Assembly: GCF_011927835.1 (NCBI RefSeq)
Contig: NZ_JAATJH010000003.1
Location: 62,001 to 126,000, forward strand
Reading direction: 5' to 3'
DNA: 64,000 bases
From: Neolewinella antarctica
GTDB lineage: Bacteria > Bacteroidota > Bacteroidia > Chitinophagales > Saprospiraceae
Shown here one piece after another: positions 42,351 through 51,164 of the stretch; position 1 is the first letter of the stretch; every line of letters begins with the position of its first letter. Position numbers and translations under genes: made by a program. Under the pieces are notes generated by a model, which made no database searches, was not told the DNA's origin, and saw only the letters and a list, made by a program, of their open reading frames with translations.

Positions 42351-43085
42351 CTAGAGAAACGCCGGCTTCAGACGATCGCGAAACACCTTCATCACCTTTT
42401 CCACTTTCGGCTTACTCACGTTGGTGACGTAGCTCCAGTTGGGGTTGTTGGGGTTTTCGTAGTAATCCTGGTGGTACCCTTCCGCTACCCAAAATTTGAT
42501 CGGGTCCTCAATGGTTGTGGCGATCTTGCTACTGAACTGGCCACTCGCGTCGAGCTCGCGGATCTTGAGCTGCGCGGTACGGCGTTGCTCGTCGTTAAGG
42601 GGAAAGATGGTGCTGCGGTACTGCGTCCCGACGTCCGGGCCCTGGCGGTTGAGTTCCGTCGGGTTGTGGGCGACGAAAAACACGTCGAGAATAGTTTCGT
42701 AATCGATGACCGCCGGGTCGAAATAAACGACGATGGCTTCGGCCTGCTTCGTTTGTCCGCCGGCTACCTGCCGGTACGTCGGGTTGTCTTCCGGCCCACC
42801 CGCGTAGCCCGACCACACGTCGGCAACGCCCTGAATCCGGTCCAAACTAGCCTCGGTACACCAAAAACAACCACCGGCGAGGTAGGCTTTCTCCATACCC
42901 GGATACTTTGCGTCGAGCTCTTCAATGGTGACGTCACCGGCCAGATCAGGCTGAGAGGCCCGGTTAGTGGAAGGGGTGCTCGTCTCGGTAGTGGTAGCGT
43001 TGGTGGCGTTAGTCTTCTGGCTGTCGCAAGCGCTCAGGCTAACGAAAAAGCCAATAAGTAAAAGTGGGAATGCGAAAATTTTCAT
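42351..43085 (-). CDS. msrA: Peptide-methionine (S)-S-oxide reductase MsrA, lipoprotein form
   Basis: 244 residues. Signal peptide with lipobox SLSAC (Cys20), then a Thr/Asn-rich linker to about 50. The MsrA domain has the catalytic motif GGCFWCTEASLDRIQGV (about 71) and GYAGG, VGTQYRSTIF and EGYHQDYYENPNNP, all typical. It repairs oxidised methionine in proteins; the lipobox places it in the envelope rather than the cytoplasm. No MsrB domain is fused. Confidence 0.93.
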   Translation of the reverse strand: MKIFAFPLLLIGFFVSLSACDSQKTNATNATTTETSTPSTNRASQPDLAGDVTIEELDAKYPGMEKAYLAGGCFWCTEASLDRIQGVADVWSGYAGGPEDNPTYRQVAGGQTKQAEAIVVYFDPAVIDYETILDVFFVAHNPTELNRQGPDVGTQYRSTIFPLNDEQRRTAQLKIRELDASGQFSSKIATTIEDPIKFWVAEGYHQDYYENPNNPNWSYVTNVSKPKVEKVMKVFRDRLKPAFL

Positions 43086-43203
43086 GTCATTGTATTTACG
43101 CTAGGCATAACGTACAACGGTGGCATTGGGTTAGCCCGCACGAATGATTGAGTCGGCGCCCGACAAATTCAAGACATAACGTCAAACGAAATACTTAATA
43201 TTC

Positions 43204-43221
43204 GCCTACCGCCTACCGCCT
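43204..43221. repeat. Short TACCGCC repeat
   Basis: CGCCTACCGCCTACCGCC, about 2.5 units of the same heptamer as at 30765, just past the end of the TM-barrel gene. Confidence 0.75.
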
Positions 43222-43227
43222 AAAAAC

Positions 43228-44574
43228 CTAAAGCCCCTTGCGAATCCCCAACTGCAAGCCCGCCAACCAGTAACTCTCCTGAATCCGTGCGCCGGGACGC
43301 GTAAACGAGCCGGGGTAGTGCTTAAAGAAGGGCTCCAGCACCAGCACGAAGGGTTCTTTCTTGCCAATCGCGTAAGTCGTCGTCAGCGAGGTCATGTAAC
43401 CCACACCGGTGTAAGTGCGGTAATTTCCGGATTCTCGCAGATCAATTGGTTCCGGGGTGTCCGGGTCGAGGTAGCTACCCTGGACGGCGGTGGTTAGGTT
43501 GAAAACCGGGCCGGCGTTGATCGAGACGCTCAGCCGCTTCCCGGGGATGGTGAGGCCGGCGAGGACCGGTACCTCCAGCATCCGCAGGTGGTTATTTCGG
43601 CTGGTAAAGACGAGTTCGTTGTCGACAATTTCTTCGTAGTCGAGCTGGTTGCGGACGTCGACGTAGGTTAGGCCACCGCGTAACACGATCCGGTCGGTGA
43701 ATCGGTAGGACTGGCGCAGCGTGATTTGGTAACTGACTTCGGGGAATTCGGAGTTCTCCCGGGCGGAGAGCAGGGCGCGATCCTCCGGGGTGCTGGCCGT
43801 GAGTACTTGGTTGGCGTAGGCGCCGCCGAAAAGCATCTCCGTCTGGCTACGGTGACGCGGGGCGCGGCTGAAGGACGTGCCTTTGGTGGGTTGGAGACGG
43901 AACTTTTGTTTGCGCTCTTTCGGTAGGGTGGTTGTTACCGGTAAAAAATTGACGATGGACGGTAAGGGGGAAGTGACCGCCGTATTTCGTTCGTTCATTA
44001 ACGTAGGTGGCGGTGTCGCTGCTTCGCTGGCCGACATCCCGACGGGTGCGCCCGGTAAAGTTTGCGTGCCCGATGACTCGGCACCCGCGTTCCGCGCCAA
44101 ATTATTTGACGTATTCCTTGCCGCGGTTGCGTTGGCGGACGGGGCGGGGCGTTCCGATAATGCCCCTTGGTCAATACCCACAGCCTCGGAAGTGGAGGTC
44201 CGTTCGGTCGTTGCTAGCTGGAGGTCACGTGCCGGATCGACTTGCGCTACGGCGGGTGCGGTGGCCGCTGGCGTAACTGGTGCCTGCCCTTGATTCAGGT
44301 ACAGGAACCCGCCCATCAGCAGGAGCAGAGCGAGTGACGCCAGGGCGTAAAGCGCTCTCTTGCGCGGCAGCGCCCGGGCCGCTACGATGCGACCCCACAT
44401 GCCGATGGGCACGGGCGCTTCCCGGTCGCGGAGGGCATCGCTAAATTTCTGATCGAGCGCCTCACCGGCGGGAACGGCTGGCCGCGCCGCCTGAATCTTA
44501 GCCCAAAGATCGGCGGGGACGTCGCCTTTGCGGCCGGAGAGGCCATCCCGAAAAAGATCGTCGATGTGCTTCAT
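43228..44574 (-). CDS. ECF sigma partner: cytoplasmic N-terminus, one TM helix and C-terminal beta-barrel-like domain
   Basis: 448 residues. Residues 1-70 contain two W-centred motifs (PADLWAKIQAAR, PIGMWGRIVAAR) like those of the anti-sigma protein at 30107. A single helix follows (about 74-93, LYALASLALLLLMGGFLYLN), then an Ala/Thr/Pro-rich linker (about 95-230). Residues about 240-448 look like an outer-membrane barrel of eight to ten strands, ending LAGLQLGIRKGL. The start overlaps the stop of the sigma gene (ATGA). It may be an anti-sigma factor whose periplasmic part has a barrel fold. How one chain can have both an inner-membrane helix and a barrel is unclear. Confidence 0.65.
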   Translation of the reverse strand: MKHIDDLFRDGLSGRKGDVPADLWAKIQAARPAVPAGEALDQKFSDALRDREAPVPIGMWGRIVAARALPRKRALYALASLALLLLMGGFLYLNQGQAPVTPAATAPAVAQVDPARDLQLATTERTSTSEAVGIDQGALSERPAPSANATAARNTSNNLARNAGAESSGTQTLPGAPVGMSASEAATPPPTLMNERNTAVTSPLPSIVNFLPVTTTLPKERKQKFRLQPTKGTSFSRAPRHRSQTEMLFGGAYANQVLTASTPEDRALLSARENSEFPEVSYQITLRQSYRFTDRIVLRGGLTYVDVRNQLDYEEIVDNELVFTSRNNHLRMLEVPVLAGLTIPGKRLSVSINAGPVFNLTTAVQGSYLDPDTPEPIDLRESGNYRTYTGVGYMTSLTTTYAIGKKEPFVLVLEPFFKHYPGSFTRPGARIQESYWLAGLQLGIRKGL

Positions 44575-45116
44575 ATGGCTATTTTTTGGCGGGCCACGAT
44601 GCGGGCCTGGAGAACCTTGCGGGCTTTGAGTAATTGAGACCGGGAGCTGGCTTCCTGGATGCCGAGCATCGCGCCAATCTCCTTGTGGCTGTAGCCCTCG
44701 ATCGCGTAGAGGTTGAAGACGACGCGGTAGCCATCCGGTAATTGTTGGATCAAGTCGAGTAGCTCCTGCTCGCCCAGTTCGGCGTACGCTTTCGGCGCGC
44801 CACCGGCCTCAGTGATGTTTTCTAGGCCAGATTGCTCCATCTGAAAACGCTTCCGCTGGTAAGTTTTGAGGGCGACGTTGACCGTCAGCCGTCGCGCCCA
44901 ACCGGCGAAACTACCCTGAAATCCATATTTAGGGAGCTTTTGGAACAGGCGGACAAACGAATCCTGAAGTACGTCCTCCGCCTCGGCCTGCGTACGGCAA
45001 TAGCGTTGGCAAACGCCCATGAGCAGGGGGGCGTAACGTTCGAAAAGCAGGCGTGAAGCCCGCTCGTCGCCCCGCAGGGCTCCTTCGATCAGCTCTTTTT
45101 CTTTCATGCTGAGCAT
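44571..45116 (-). CDS. ECF-type RNA polymerase sigma-70 factor
   Basis: 181 residues (or 178 from MKEKE at 45107). Region 2 LLFERYAPLLMGVCQRYC and AEDVLQDSFVRLFQKLPKY; region 4 QQLPDGYRVVFNLYAIEGYS followed by HKEIGAMLGIQEASSRSQLL. Similar to the sigma factor at 29541. Translationally coupled with the membrane partner through an ATGA overlap. Confidence 0.9.
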   Translation of the reverse strand: MLSMKEKELIEGALRGDERASRLLFERYAPLLMGVCQRYCRTQAEAEDVLQDSFVRLFQKLPKYGFQGSFAGWARRLTVNVALKTYQRKRFQMEQSGLENITEAGGAPKAYAELGEQELLDLIQQLPDGYRVVFNLYAIEGYSHKEIGAMLGIQEASSRSQLLKARKVLQARIVARQKIAI

Positions 45117-45230
45117 GGATAGTGGTCGTGCTTTGCACGATTGATACGCACTGGGGGCAAACCGTGGTCCGTACGTAAAGATAAAATGGAAGAGCCGCTT
45201 TGGGCGTGCCGCCCACGCGGCAAACGAGAA

Positions 45231-45267
45231 AACCCGCCCGAAAACCAGGAGTGTTTTCGGACGGGTT
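45231..45267 (-). terminator. Terminator beyond the fasciclin gene
   Basis: AACCCGCCCGAAAAC pairs with GTTTTCGGACGGGTT across a 7-nt loop with one mismatch. On the minus strand it is followed by TTCTCGTTTG. It is reached only after crossing copy B of the hairpin element. Confidence 0.7.
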
Positions 45268-45298
45268 GTATTACACGTGTTAGTTCAGGACAAGATTA

Positions 45299-45462
45299 AG
45301 AGCATGTTGGGACTTTATCTTCCGGCCTTGTTTTGGCCACTTTTACGGTGGTCTTCGTTAGCAAAATCCTCATTTAGCTACGGCTAAACTCCGGTTTTGC
45401 TGCCTTAACCATCACAAAACTGCCTCAAAACCGGCCAGGAACCCAAAGTTCCAGCATGCTCT
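45299..45462. repeat. Long-hairpin repeat element, copy B
   Basis: 164 bp with terminal arms AGAGCATGTTGGGACTTT / AAAGTTCCAGCATGCTCT. Relative to copy A one G-C pair has become A-T and others are G-T wobbles, so pairing persists. Shared core text includes CTTCCGGCCTTGTTTTGGCC, GCAAAATCCTCATT and AACCATCACAAAACTG. It lies between the fasciclin stop codon and its terminator. Confidence 0.85.
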
Positions 45463-45481
45463 AAGCCACGGCGATCCTCAA

Positions 45482-47827
45482 TTAATGCTGCACCATTATC
45501 CGTCGCTGGATGGTACCAGCGGCGGCACGTATCTCGAGCAGGTAGGTACCATTGGCGTAGCCACCCAGGTTCAGGTTTTCCGTAACGGACGTCACGGCGC
45601 GACGCAGCAGCGTACGGCCGGCAATATCTCGCAAGGTCAGTTCGGTGTTACCGACGATCTGCGCGGGTAATTGAACACGAACGAAATTGGCTACGGGGTT
45701 GGGGGCAATACTTACTTCGGCGGCAAACGCGGGTTCGCGGGCAGACACCGACGTCGGTAGCAGCACGGCATCGATGACGTGTACGACACCATTGTCCGCT
45801 AAGATGTCCGTAACGCTGATGTTTACACCCTCCACCGTTACGCCACTGTCGGTGATGTTGATCTCCAATAGTTCGTTCTCCAGGCTCGGTAGCGTGAGTC
45901 CATCGGATAGATCAGTCGAAAATGCGTCGGCATTCGCAACGTGAAACAACAAGATGGTGGCCAACGTACCGGTGGGGTCTGCTAGCAGGTCTTCGAGTAC
46001 GCCGTCGTCCAGATTCGCGAAGGCGGCATCGGTCGGGGCGAACACGGTGAAAGGTCCGGTACCACTCAGGTCGTCGTCAAGTTCGGCGGCAATGATGGCG
46101 GCCTCCAGCGTGTCGTGCGCCTCACTGGTAATGATGATGTCCACAACCGTAGCGGGAGGGGTGCTCAAAACGGCATCGATAACGTGGACGACGCCATTGG
46201 CGGCATCGATGTCCGTCACCGTCACCCGGGCGTCGTTGATGAATACGCCGTCATCGGTGATGTTAATCCGGCCACGGTTACCCGACAGGGCGGTAAAGCG
46301 ATCGCCGTTAACGAGTTGCTCCGAAAATACCTCAGCACCCAAAACGTGGTACAGCAATAGGTCAGCCAGGGCGGTAGAGTCATCTAATAAGTCGGCAAGC
46401 GCACCATCGGGTAAGGCGGCGAAAGCATCGTCGGTGGGCGCGAACACGGTGAAGGGACCGTCACTACTCAGGGTGTCGGCGAGCCCGGCGGTAATTACGG
46501 CCGTTTCCAGCGTAGTGTGAACGTCACTGTTCACAATAATATCGACTACCGTAGCGGGGGGTGGGGTCAGTACGGCGTCGATGACGTGTACGACGCCGTT
46601 ATCGGCCAGGATATCCGTGATGATGATGGCTACGCCGTTCACGGTCACGCCGTCGTCGGTAAAGTCGATGGTCAGTGTTCCACCCTGCAACGTAGAGATT
46701 CGCATACCGTCGGTAAGATCGGTGGAGAAGGCATCGGCGTTGACTACGTGGAACAACAGGACGTTGGCCAGCGCGCCGGTAGGGTCCGCTAACAAGTCGT
46801 CCAGCGCGCCGTCGGGTAGATTTGTAAAGGCGTCGTCCGTCGGAGCAAATACGGTGAAGGGGCCCGCCGTACTCAGGGTGTCGGCAAGTCCGGCGGCGAT
46901 TACGGCCGTTTCCAGCGTTTCGTGCACGTCGCTTTCTACGATGATTTCAACGACCGTAGCTGGTGGCGTGCTCAAAACGGCGTCGATAACGTGAACGACG
47001 CCATTGCCGGCGATGATGTCGGTCACGGTAACCTCGGCGTCGTTGATAAATACGCCGTCGTCGGTAATGTTTATGCGGCCACGGTTACCGGATAGCGCGG
47101 TGAAGCGATCTCCGTTGACGAGTTGGTTGGCGAAAACTTCAGCACCCAATACGTGGTACAGCAGTAGGTCGGCCAGGGCGGAGGAATCACCGAGTAAGCC
47201 GGTGAGTACACCATCGGGTAGGGCGGCGAAGGCGGCGTCGGTGGGCGCGAAAACCGTGAAAGGGCCTTCGCCACTCAGGTCATCGGCGAGCCCGGCGGTG
47301 ATCACGGCGGTTTCAAGGGTGTTGTGAATGTCGCTATCGACTACTACGTCGACCACCGTGGCCGGCGGCAGGGAAAGGACGGCATTGATAACGTGTACTA
47401 CGCCATTATCAGCGGTAATATCCGTTACCGTTACCCGGGCATCGTTGATGAATACACCGTCGTCGTTAATGGTTACGACCACGTTGCTACCCTGTAGCGT
47501 GGCTACAACTTGACCGTTGGATAAGTCGGTGGAAGGAACGGAATCACCCACCACGTGGTACAGCAGAATCTGGGCCAGGCCGGCCGAATCGGCCAGCAGG
47601 GCCGTCAGCGTGCCAGCGGGCAGGGCGGCAAAGGCATCGTCAGTGGGGGCGAAGACGGTGAAGGGACCGTCTCCGCTCAGGTCATCGTCGAGGCCGGCGG
47701 TAATCACCGCGGTTTCGAGTGTGTTGTGGACCTCGCTGTTAACGATCACCCCGACGACCGTCTGGGCGTTGAGTGAGCCGCCAATGGCTAGCAGTAGGGC
47801 GAACAAAAGTGGTTGAAGTAAACGCAT
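45482..47827 (-). CDS. Secreted five-fasciclin-domain protein with type IX sorting tail
   Basis: 781 residues. Signal peptide to SLNAQ (22). Five FAS1 domains at about 23-156, 157-288, 289-421, 422-553 and 554-686, each with a TLETAVITAGL-like H1 segment, GPFTVFAPTDDAFAALP and DNGVVHVIDAVL (H2). Domains 2 and 4 are nearly the same (LLLYHVLGAEVF, NGDRFTALSGNRGRINITDD), and 3 and 5 resemble each other (LLFHVVNADAFSTDL), so the gene grew by copying a two-domain unit. The last 80 residues (VSIAPNPVANFVRVQLP ... YLLEIRAAAGTIQRR) are a type A type IX sorting domain. Probably a cell-surface adhesin or matrix protein. Confidence 0.92.
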   Translation of the reverse strand: MRLLQPLLFALLLAIGGSLNAQTVVGVIVNSEVHNTLETAVITAGLDDDLSGDGPFTVFAPTDDAFAALPAGTLTALLADSAGLAQILLYHVVGDSVPSTDLSNGQVVATLQGSNVVVTINDDGVFINDARVTVTDITADNGVVHVINAVLSLPPATVVDVVVDSDIHNTLETAVITAGLADDLSGEGPFTVFAPTDAAFAALPDGVLTGLLGDSSALADLLLYHVLGAEVFANQLVNGDRFTALSGNRGRINITDDGVFINDAEVTVTDIIAGNGVVHVIDAVLSTPPATVVEIIVESDVHETLETAVIAAGLADTLSTAGPFTVFAPTDDAFTNLPDGALDDLLADPTGALANVLLFHVVNADAFSTDLTDGMRISTLQGGTLTIDFTDDGVTVNGVAIIITDILADNGVVHVIDAVLTPPPATVVDIIVNSDVHTTLETAVITAGLADTLSSDGPFTVFAPTDDAFAALPDGALADLLDDSTALADLLLYHVLGAEVFSEQLVNGDRFTALSGNRGRINITDDGVFINDARVTVTDIDAANGVVHVIDAVLSTPPATVVDIIITSEAHDTLEAAIIAAELDDDLSGTGPFTVFAPTDAAFANLDDGVLEDLLADPTGTLATILLFHVANADAFSTDLSDGLTLPSLENELLEINITDSGVTVEGVNISVTDILADNGVVHVIDAVLLPTSVSAREPAFAAEVSIAPNPVANFVRVQLPAQIVGNTELTLRDIAGRTLLRRAVTSVTENLNLGGYANGTYLLEIRAAAGTIQRRIMVQH

Positions 47828-48675
47828 GTTTGGGTTGATTTAAAGTGACGGATGATTATTTCCGTCGTGATTGGGTTTTAGATTCAGATTGTGTCATCAA
47901 AAACACAGCTTTAAGTTCTAAACTTTAAGGTCAATCACTGTTAAAATCAGTGCTAACCCAGGTTTATGTCAGTTGAAATACCATATAATATTACTTTCAT
48001 GAATTGCTGGGTTTTGAGTGAAATGCACAATAATTGATCTCTTTTGTGCACACTACCGCACATTTCCAAATCGGACGCTCAGAGGATTCGAAACCCTTCG
48101 AAACCCTTCGCTACGCTGGTTTCAGGACACTCCGAGATTCTAAAATCTTAGTTGAAGACCTTGAAGCGTCCTGTGCCGTGAAGCCGAAGGCGAAATTGCT
48201 AAGGTCCTCCAAGCGTCCGGAGAAAATGTCCAGGAGCGTATCCTTTGTGTCGAGTTGTAGGGTCGTAGTTTATACTATCGTGTGGAGCGCTTCGCAGCAG
48301 ATCTTCGCCTTGACGAAGTTCGCTTCACTGCACGTTGGGAATCGGCAGAGGTGCCGAACGAAGCGACGGGTTGAACTATATCCAGATGTACGTTCTGCTG
48401 CTTTTGATTTGCTTCCAGCTTTGGATGGGTTAAGGTTAGCGAGATACAATTACTGAGGATTTCCCAGCCCAAAATGAGCGGGGTCCCAATAATTGTCGGG
48501 CGTGCGGGATGGTTTGGAGGAAGCGAGCTTTATCAAGAAAACCCGGCACCAGCGACCGCGCCCAACATTTAATACCCCCCTAACACCCCTTAACCCGCCG
48601 CTAAGAAAACCACCCGCACCGACCCGCTACCTTCATCTCCTAGCCGCGATTCGGCAACACGTAACACCGATACCG
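47828..48675. other. Long spacer with no recognised gene
   Basis: The left part (to 48060) is AT-rich and must hold the fasciclin promoter, though no TAnnTTTG box was seen. From 48080 there is a partial 10-bp duplication TTCGAAACCC and then about 350 nt with an uninterrupted 140-codon plus-strand frame (48034-48456) whose product has no recognisable features. It may be decayed coding sequence. A near copy of the 17-mer is at 48545. Confidence 0.45.
48545..48561 (-). repeat. Dispersed 17-mer, one mismatch, intergenic
   Basis: GGCACCAGCGACCGCGC, one substitution from the exact complement form, about 115 nt before the lipoprotein start. Confidence 0.75.
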
Positions 48676-49863
48676 ATGAAGAAAGTCTACCCTTTAGCCC
48701 TGCTAGTACTCCTTCTCACCAGTTGCGCCTCCGTCCCGAAACTCCTCGACCAGCGAAAATCCGACCAAGCCTACGCCGTAGCGCACAAACGCGCTAGCCG
48801 GACCGGACGCAGCCGAAGACCGCTCAAACCAAGAGTACTGGAAGACTACCTCACCGCCTACCAGCAAATTCAGGGCCGCGACCTAGAAATCACCCGCGCC
48901 CTGGAGCGCCAAGCCGGGACCTTTAAATACGTCCAACTTCACCAGCGCTACGGCGATCTTTACCAGCGTAGTCTTAATCTCCTTACGGTCGCTCCGCACG
49001 AGGCCGAATTCACCCGTTACCCAGCCCTCGCCCCCGCCACCCTCGAACAACAACGGGAACACGCCCGCAAACGAGCCGGTGCACATTACCTTACCAGCAT
49101 CGACGTCCTCCGCCCCGCCATCGCCACCGGTGATAAAACAGCCGCCCGCGCTGCTTTCTATGACCACCAACTGGTGTCAAAATACCTCCCGGAGCGAGAT
49201 GTAGAGTTTATCCCCGAAAGAAGCCATTTCCGCGACGTTGGTACGCTGCGCATCGAGCTCTACGTCCCCCGCGGCGACGGCGATCGGGAAATGGCGACGG
49301 CCCTCCAAAACTTGAAACCCCTTGCTCGCGGCTGGACGGATCTGCGAACACAACCCACCGACGAACGTGTCGACCTGGAAGCAGAAGTCGTGTACGACAG
49401 CTACCAAGAAAGCGGATTAACCGAAAGGTGCGCTACTACCGAGCACGAGGAAGAAGTGCTGGATCACATCGAGCGTAAAAAGGTGAAAGAGAAGGTCAAC
49501 GACTCTACTTACGTAGAAAAGATTATCGAGATCAAACACTTCAAAACCGTCTACGCCACCGTCACGGAATGCGAGCAAGAAGCGATGGTTTGCGCCCTGG
49601 GTTTCGTGAATGTTTTTTCGCACGGCGGCGATGAGCTGCGTTACCAAAAGGACTTGCGGGGCGTGGAGAGTTGGAGTAATACTTATCGATCCGGGTCTGG
49701 AGACAGACGGGCGCTACCGGCCTTTGCCAATTCTGGGTTCCGGCAATCTCCACCGCGCTTCGAGACAATGCTCCGCCGGGCGATGCAAGAATTGCCCGGT
49801 CAGGCTCGGCGTGCAATCATCCGAGAGTACGCACCTGGGCGGCGGAATTGGCTGAATCTGTAG
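48676..49863 (+). CDS. Lipoprotein of unknown function
   Basis: 395 residues from ATG at 48676 (MKKVYPLALLVLLLTSC, lipobox Cys17). The mature protein is basic and mostly helical in the first half, with a mixed domain after about 185 (VGTLRIELYVPRGDGDREMA; LEAEVVYDSYQESG). A charged segment EHEEEVLDHIERKKVKEKVN interrupts it near 265. No family is recognised. Convergent with the Nramp-like gene (stops 30 nt apart). Confidence 0.7.
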   Translation: MKKVYPLALLVLLLTSCASVPKLLDQRKSDQAYAVAHKRASRTGRSRRPLKPRVLEDYLTAYQQIQGRDLEITRALERQAGTFKYVQLHQRYGDLYQRSLNLLTVAPHEAEFTRYPALAPATLEQQREHARKRAGAHYLTSIDVLRPAIATGDKTAARAAFYDHQLVSKYLPERDVEFIPERSHFRDVGTLRIELYVPRGDGDREMATALQNLKPLARGWTDLRTQPTDERVDLEAEVVYDSYQESGLTERCATTEHEEEVLDHIERKKVKEKVNDSTYVEKIIEIKHFKTVYATVTECEQEAMVCALGFVNVFSHGGDELRYQKDLRGVESWSNTYRSGSGDRRALPAFANSGFRQSPPRFETMLRRAMQELPGQARRAIIREYAPGRRNWLNL

Positions 49864-49893
49864 GTCTAGTCTTCCTTTCTATCGCCCGCGCTA

Positions 49894-51090
49894 CTAACCA
49901 AAGACTAGCACTAAACTCCGCACCGAAAGTATCAGCGCCACCAAAATTACTAAGCCTCCGACGAGGTTTGCCCACCCCGAGTTCACCCGCCCGCCCAGCA
50001 ACGCCCGCGAATTACAGACCCACAACAAATACCCCGCCACCAACGGCAACAACAACGCATTCGTCACCTGCGCGAACTTGATAATCGCCACCCGCTCCAC
50101 GTCCGTGACCGCCACGGCGATACCGATTAATATCACTACGAGCCACGTCGTCCGAAAACGCCAGTCGCGGTCGTCCGCCGGCCAGTTGAATAGGCCCCGG
50201 GCGGCGTAGGCTGCAGCCAGCGGGGCCGTCAGTGCGCTGCTGATCCCGGCGGCTAGTAAACCAACTCCCATCAAGTATTTCGCCGCCGAGCCGAATAATG
50301 GCTCCAGCTGCACCGCCATGTCTACCGCGGAACGTACTTCCAGCCCGGAACCACCCGCCCCGGCCGCCGTGATGATGATTAGTAAAGACACCATCCCGCC
50401 GAGGCAAATGGAGACGGCGTTCTCAATGCGTAAATCCCGTAGTGACGCGTCCCTGGCGTATTTTTTCGAGACCGTCGAAGCGTGTAAAAAAAGATTGTAG
50501 GGAACCACGGTCGTACCAATTACTGCCGTCACCAGCAGTAAATTATCCGTCGTGATACCACCCGGAATGAATCCGCTGAGCACCGCACTCAAATCTGGCT
50601 GAATCAGGACCACCGTGATCAAAAAGCAAGTGCTCATTACCAGGACTAGAGTAATAAGTACGCGCTCCACCCATTTGTAATTTCCAAAGTAGATTAACCC
50701 CACACACGCCAACCCGACCACTACCGGCCACCAGGCGGAGCCGCCGATTAGGACGTCTAACCCCAAAACGCCCCCCGCAATGTTCCCCGCCTCGTAAGCG
50801 GCATTACCTACTAAAATCGCCCCGATCGCCAGGAAAAAGATCAGATACCGCGCCAGCCCGGTCGGGAACTGTCGATTGAGCGCTTCCCCCAAACCGCTAC
50901 CGGTCACGAGGCCGAGCCGCGCGGCCATCTCCTGGAGCGCCACCGTCGCCAGAATTCCCAGTAGCATCACCCACAGCAGTGAATAACCCGTCTGAACACC
51001 GACGAGCGTGCAAGTTGTTAATGTCCCCGGGCCGATGAAAGCAGCGGCAACAAGCGTTGACGGACCGAAATACTTACCGAGATTGGGCAT
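49894..51090 (-). CDS. Nramp-family transporter with altered metal-site motifs
   Basis: 398 residues, eleven predicted helices, from ATG at 51090 (MPNLGKYFGPSTLVAAAFIG). The TM1 motif that is DPGN in classic Nramp/MntH reads GPGT (FIGPGTLTTCTLVG, about 20), and TM6 AxxMPHN reads VVPYNLFLHAS (about 196), so the Asp, Asn and Met metal ligands and the His are replaced. The general fold segments (GFIPGG, NLFLHAS, TAPLAAAYAARGL) remain. It probably carries something other than Mn2+/Fe2+, or uses another mechanism. It is divergent from the PhnA-like gene. Confidence 0.83.
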   Translation of the reverse strand: MPNLGKYFGPSTLVAAAFIGPGTLTTCTLVGVQTGYSLLWVMLLGILATVALQEMAARLGLVTGSGLGEALNRQFPTGLARYLIFFLAIGAILVGNAAYEAGNIAGGVLGLDVLIGGSAWWPVVVGLACVGLIYFGNYKWVERVLITLVLVMSTCFLITVVLIQPDLSAVLSGFIPGGITTDNLLLVTAVIGTTVVPYNLFLHASTVSKKYARDASLRDLRIENAVSICLGGMVSLLIIITAAGAGGSGLEVRSAVDMAVQLEPLFGSAAKYLMGVGLLAAGISSALTAPLAAAYAARGLFNWPADDRDWRFRTTWLVVILIGIAVAVTDVERVAIIKFAQVTNALLLPLVAGYLLWVCNSRALLGGRVNSGWANLVGGLVILVALILSVRSLVLVFG

Positions 51091-51164
51091 GGGCCGAAGA
51101 TAGACCGTTTGATGGATTATCGTACGGAACCAAAAGACCACAGACCAAACATTACCTTCACCCC

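Noticed and set aside
45482-47827. Regular repeats suggesting a CRISPR or mobile array
   Set aside because: Repeats are the coding sequence of FAS1 domains of about 133 residues each.
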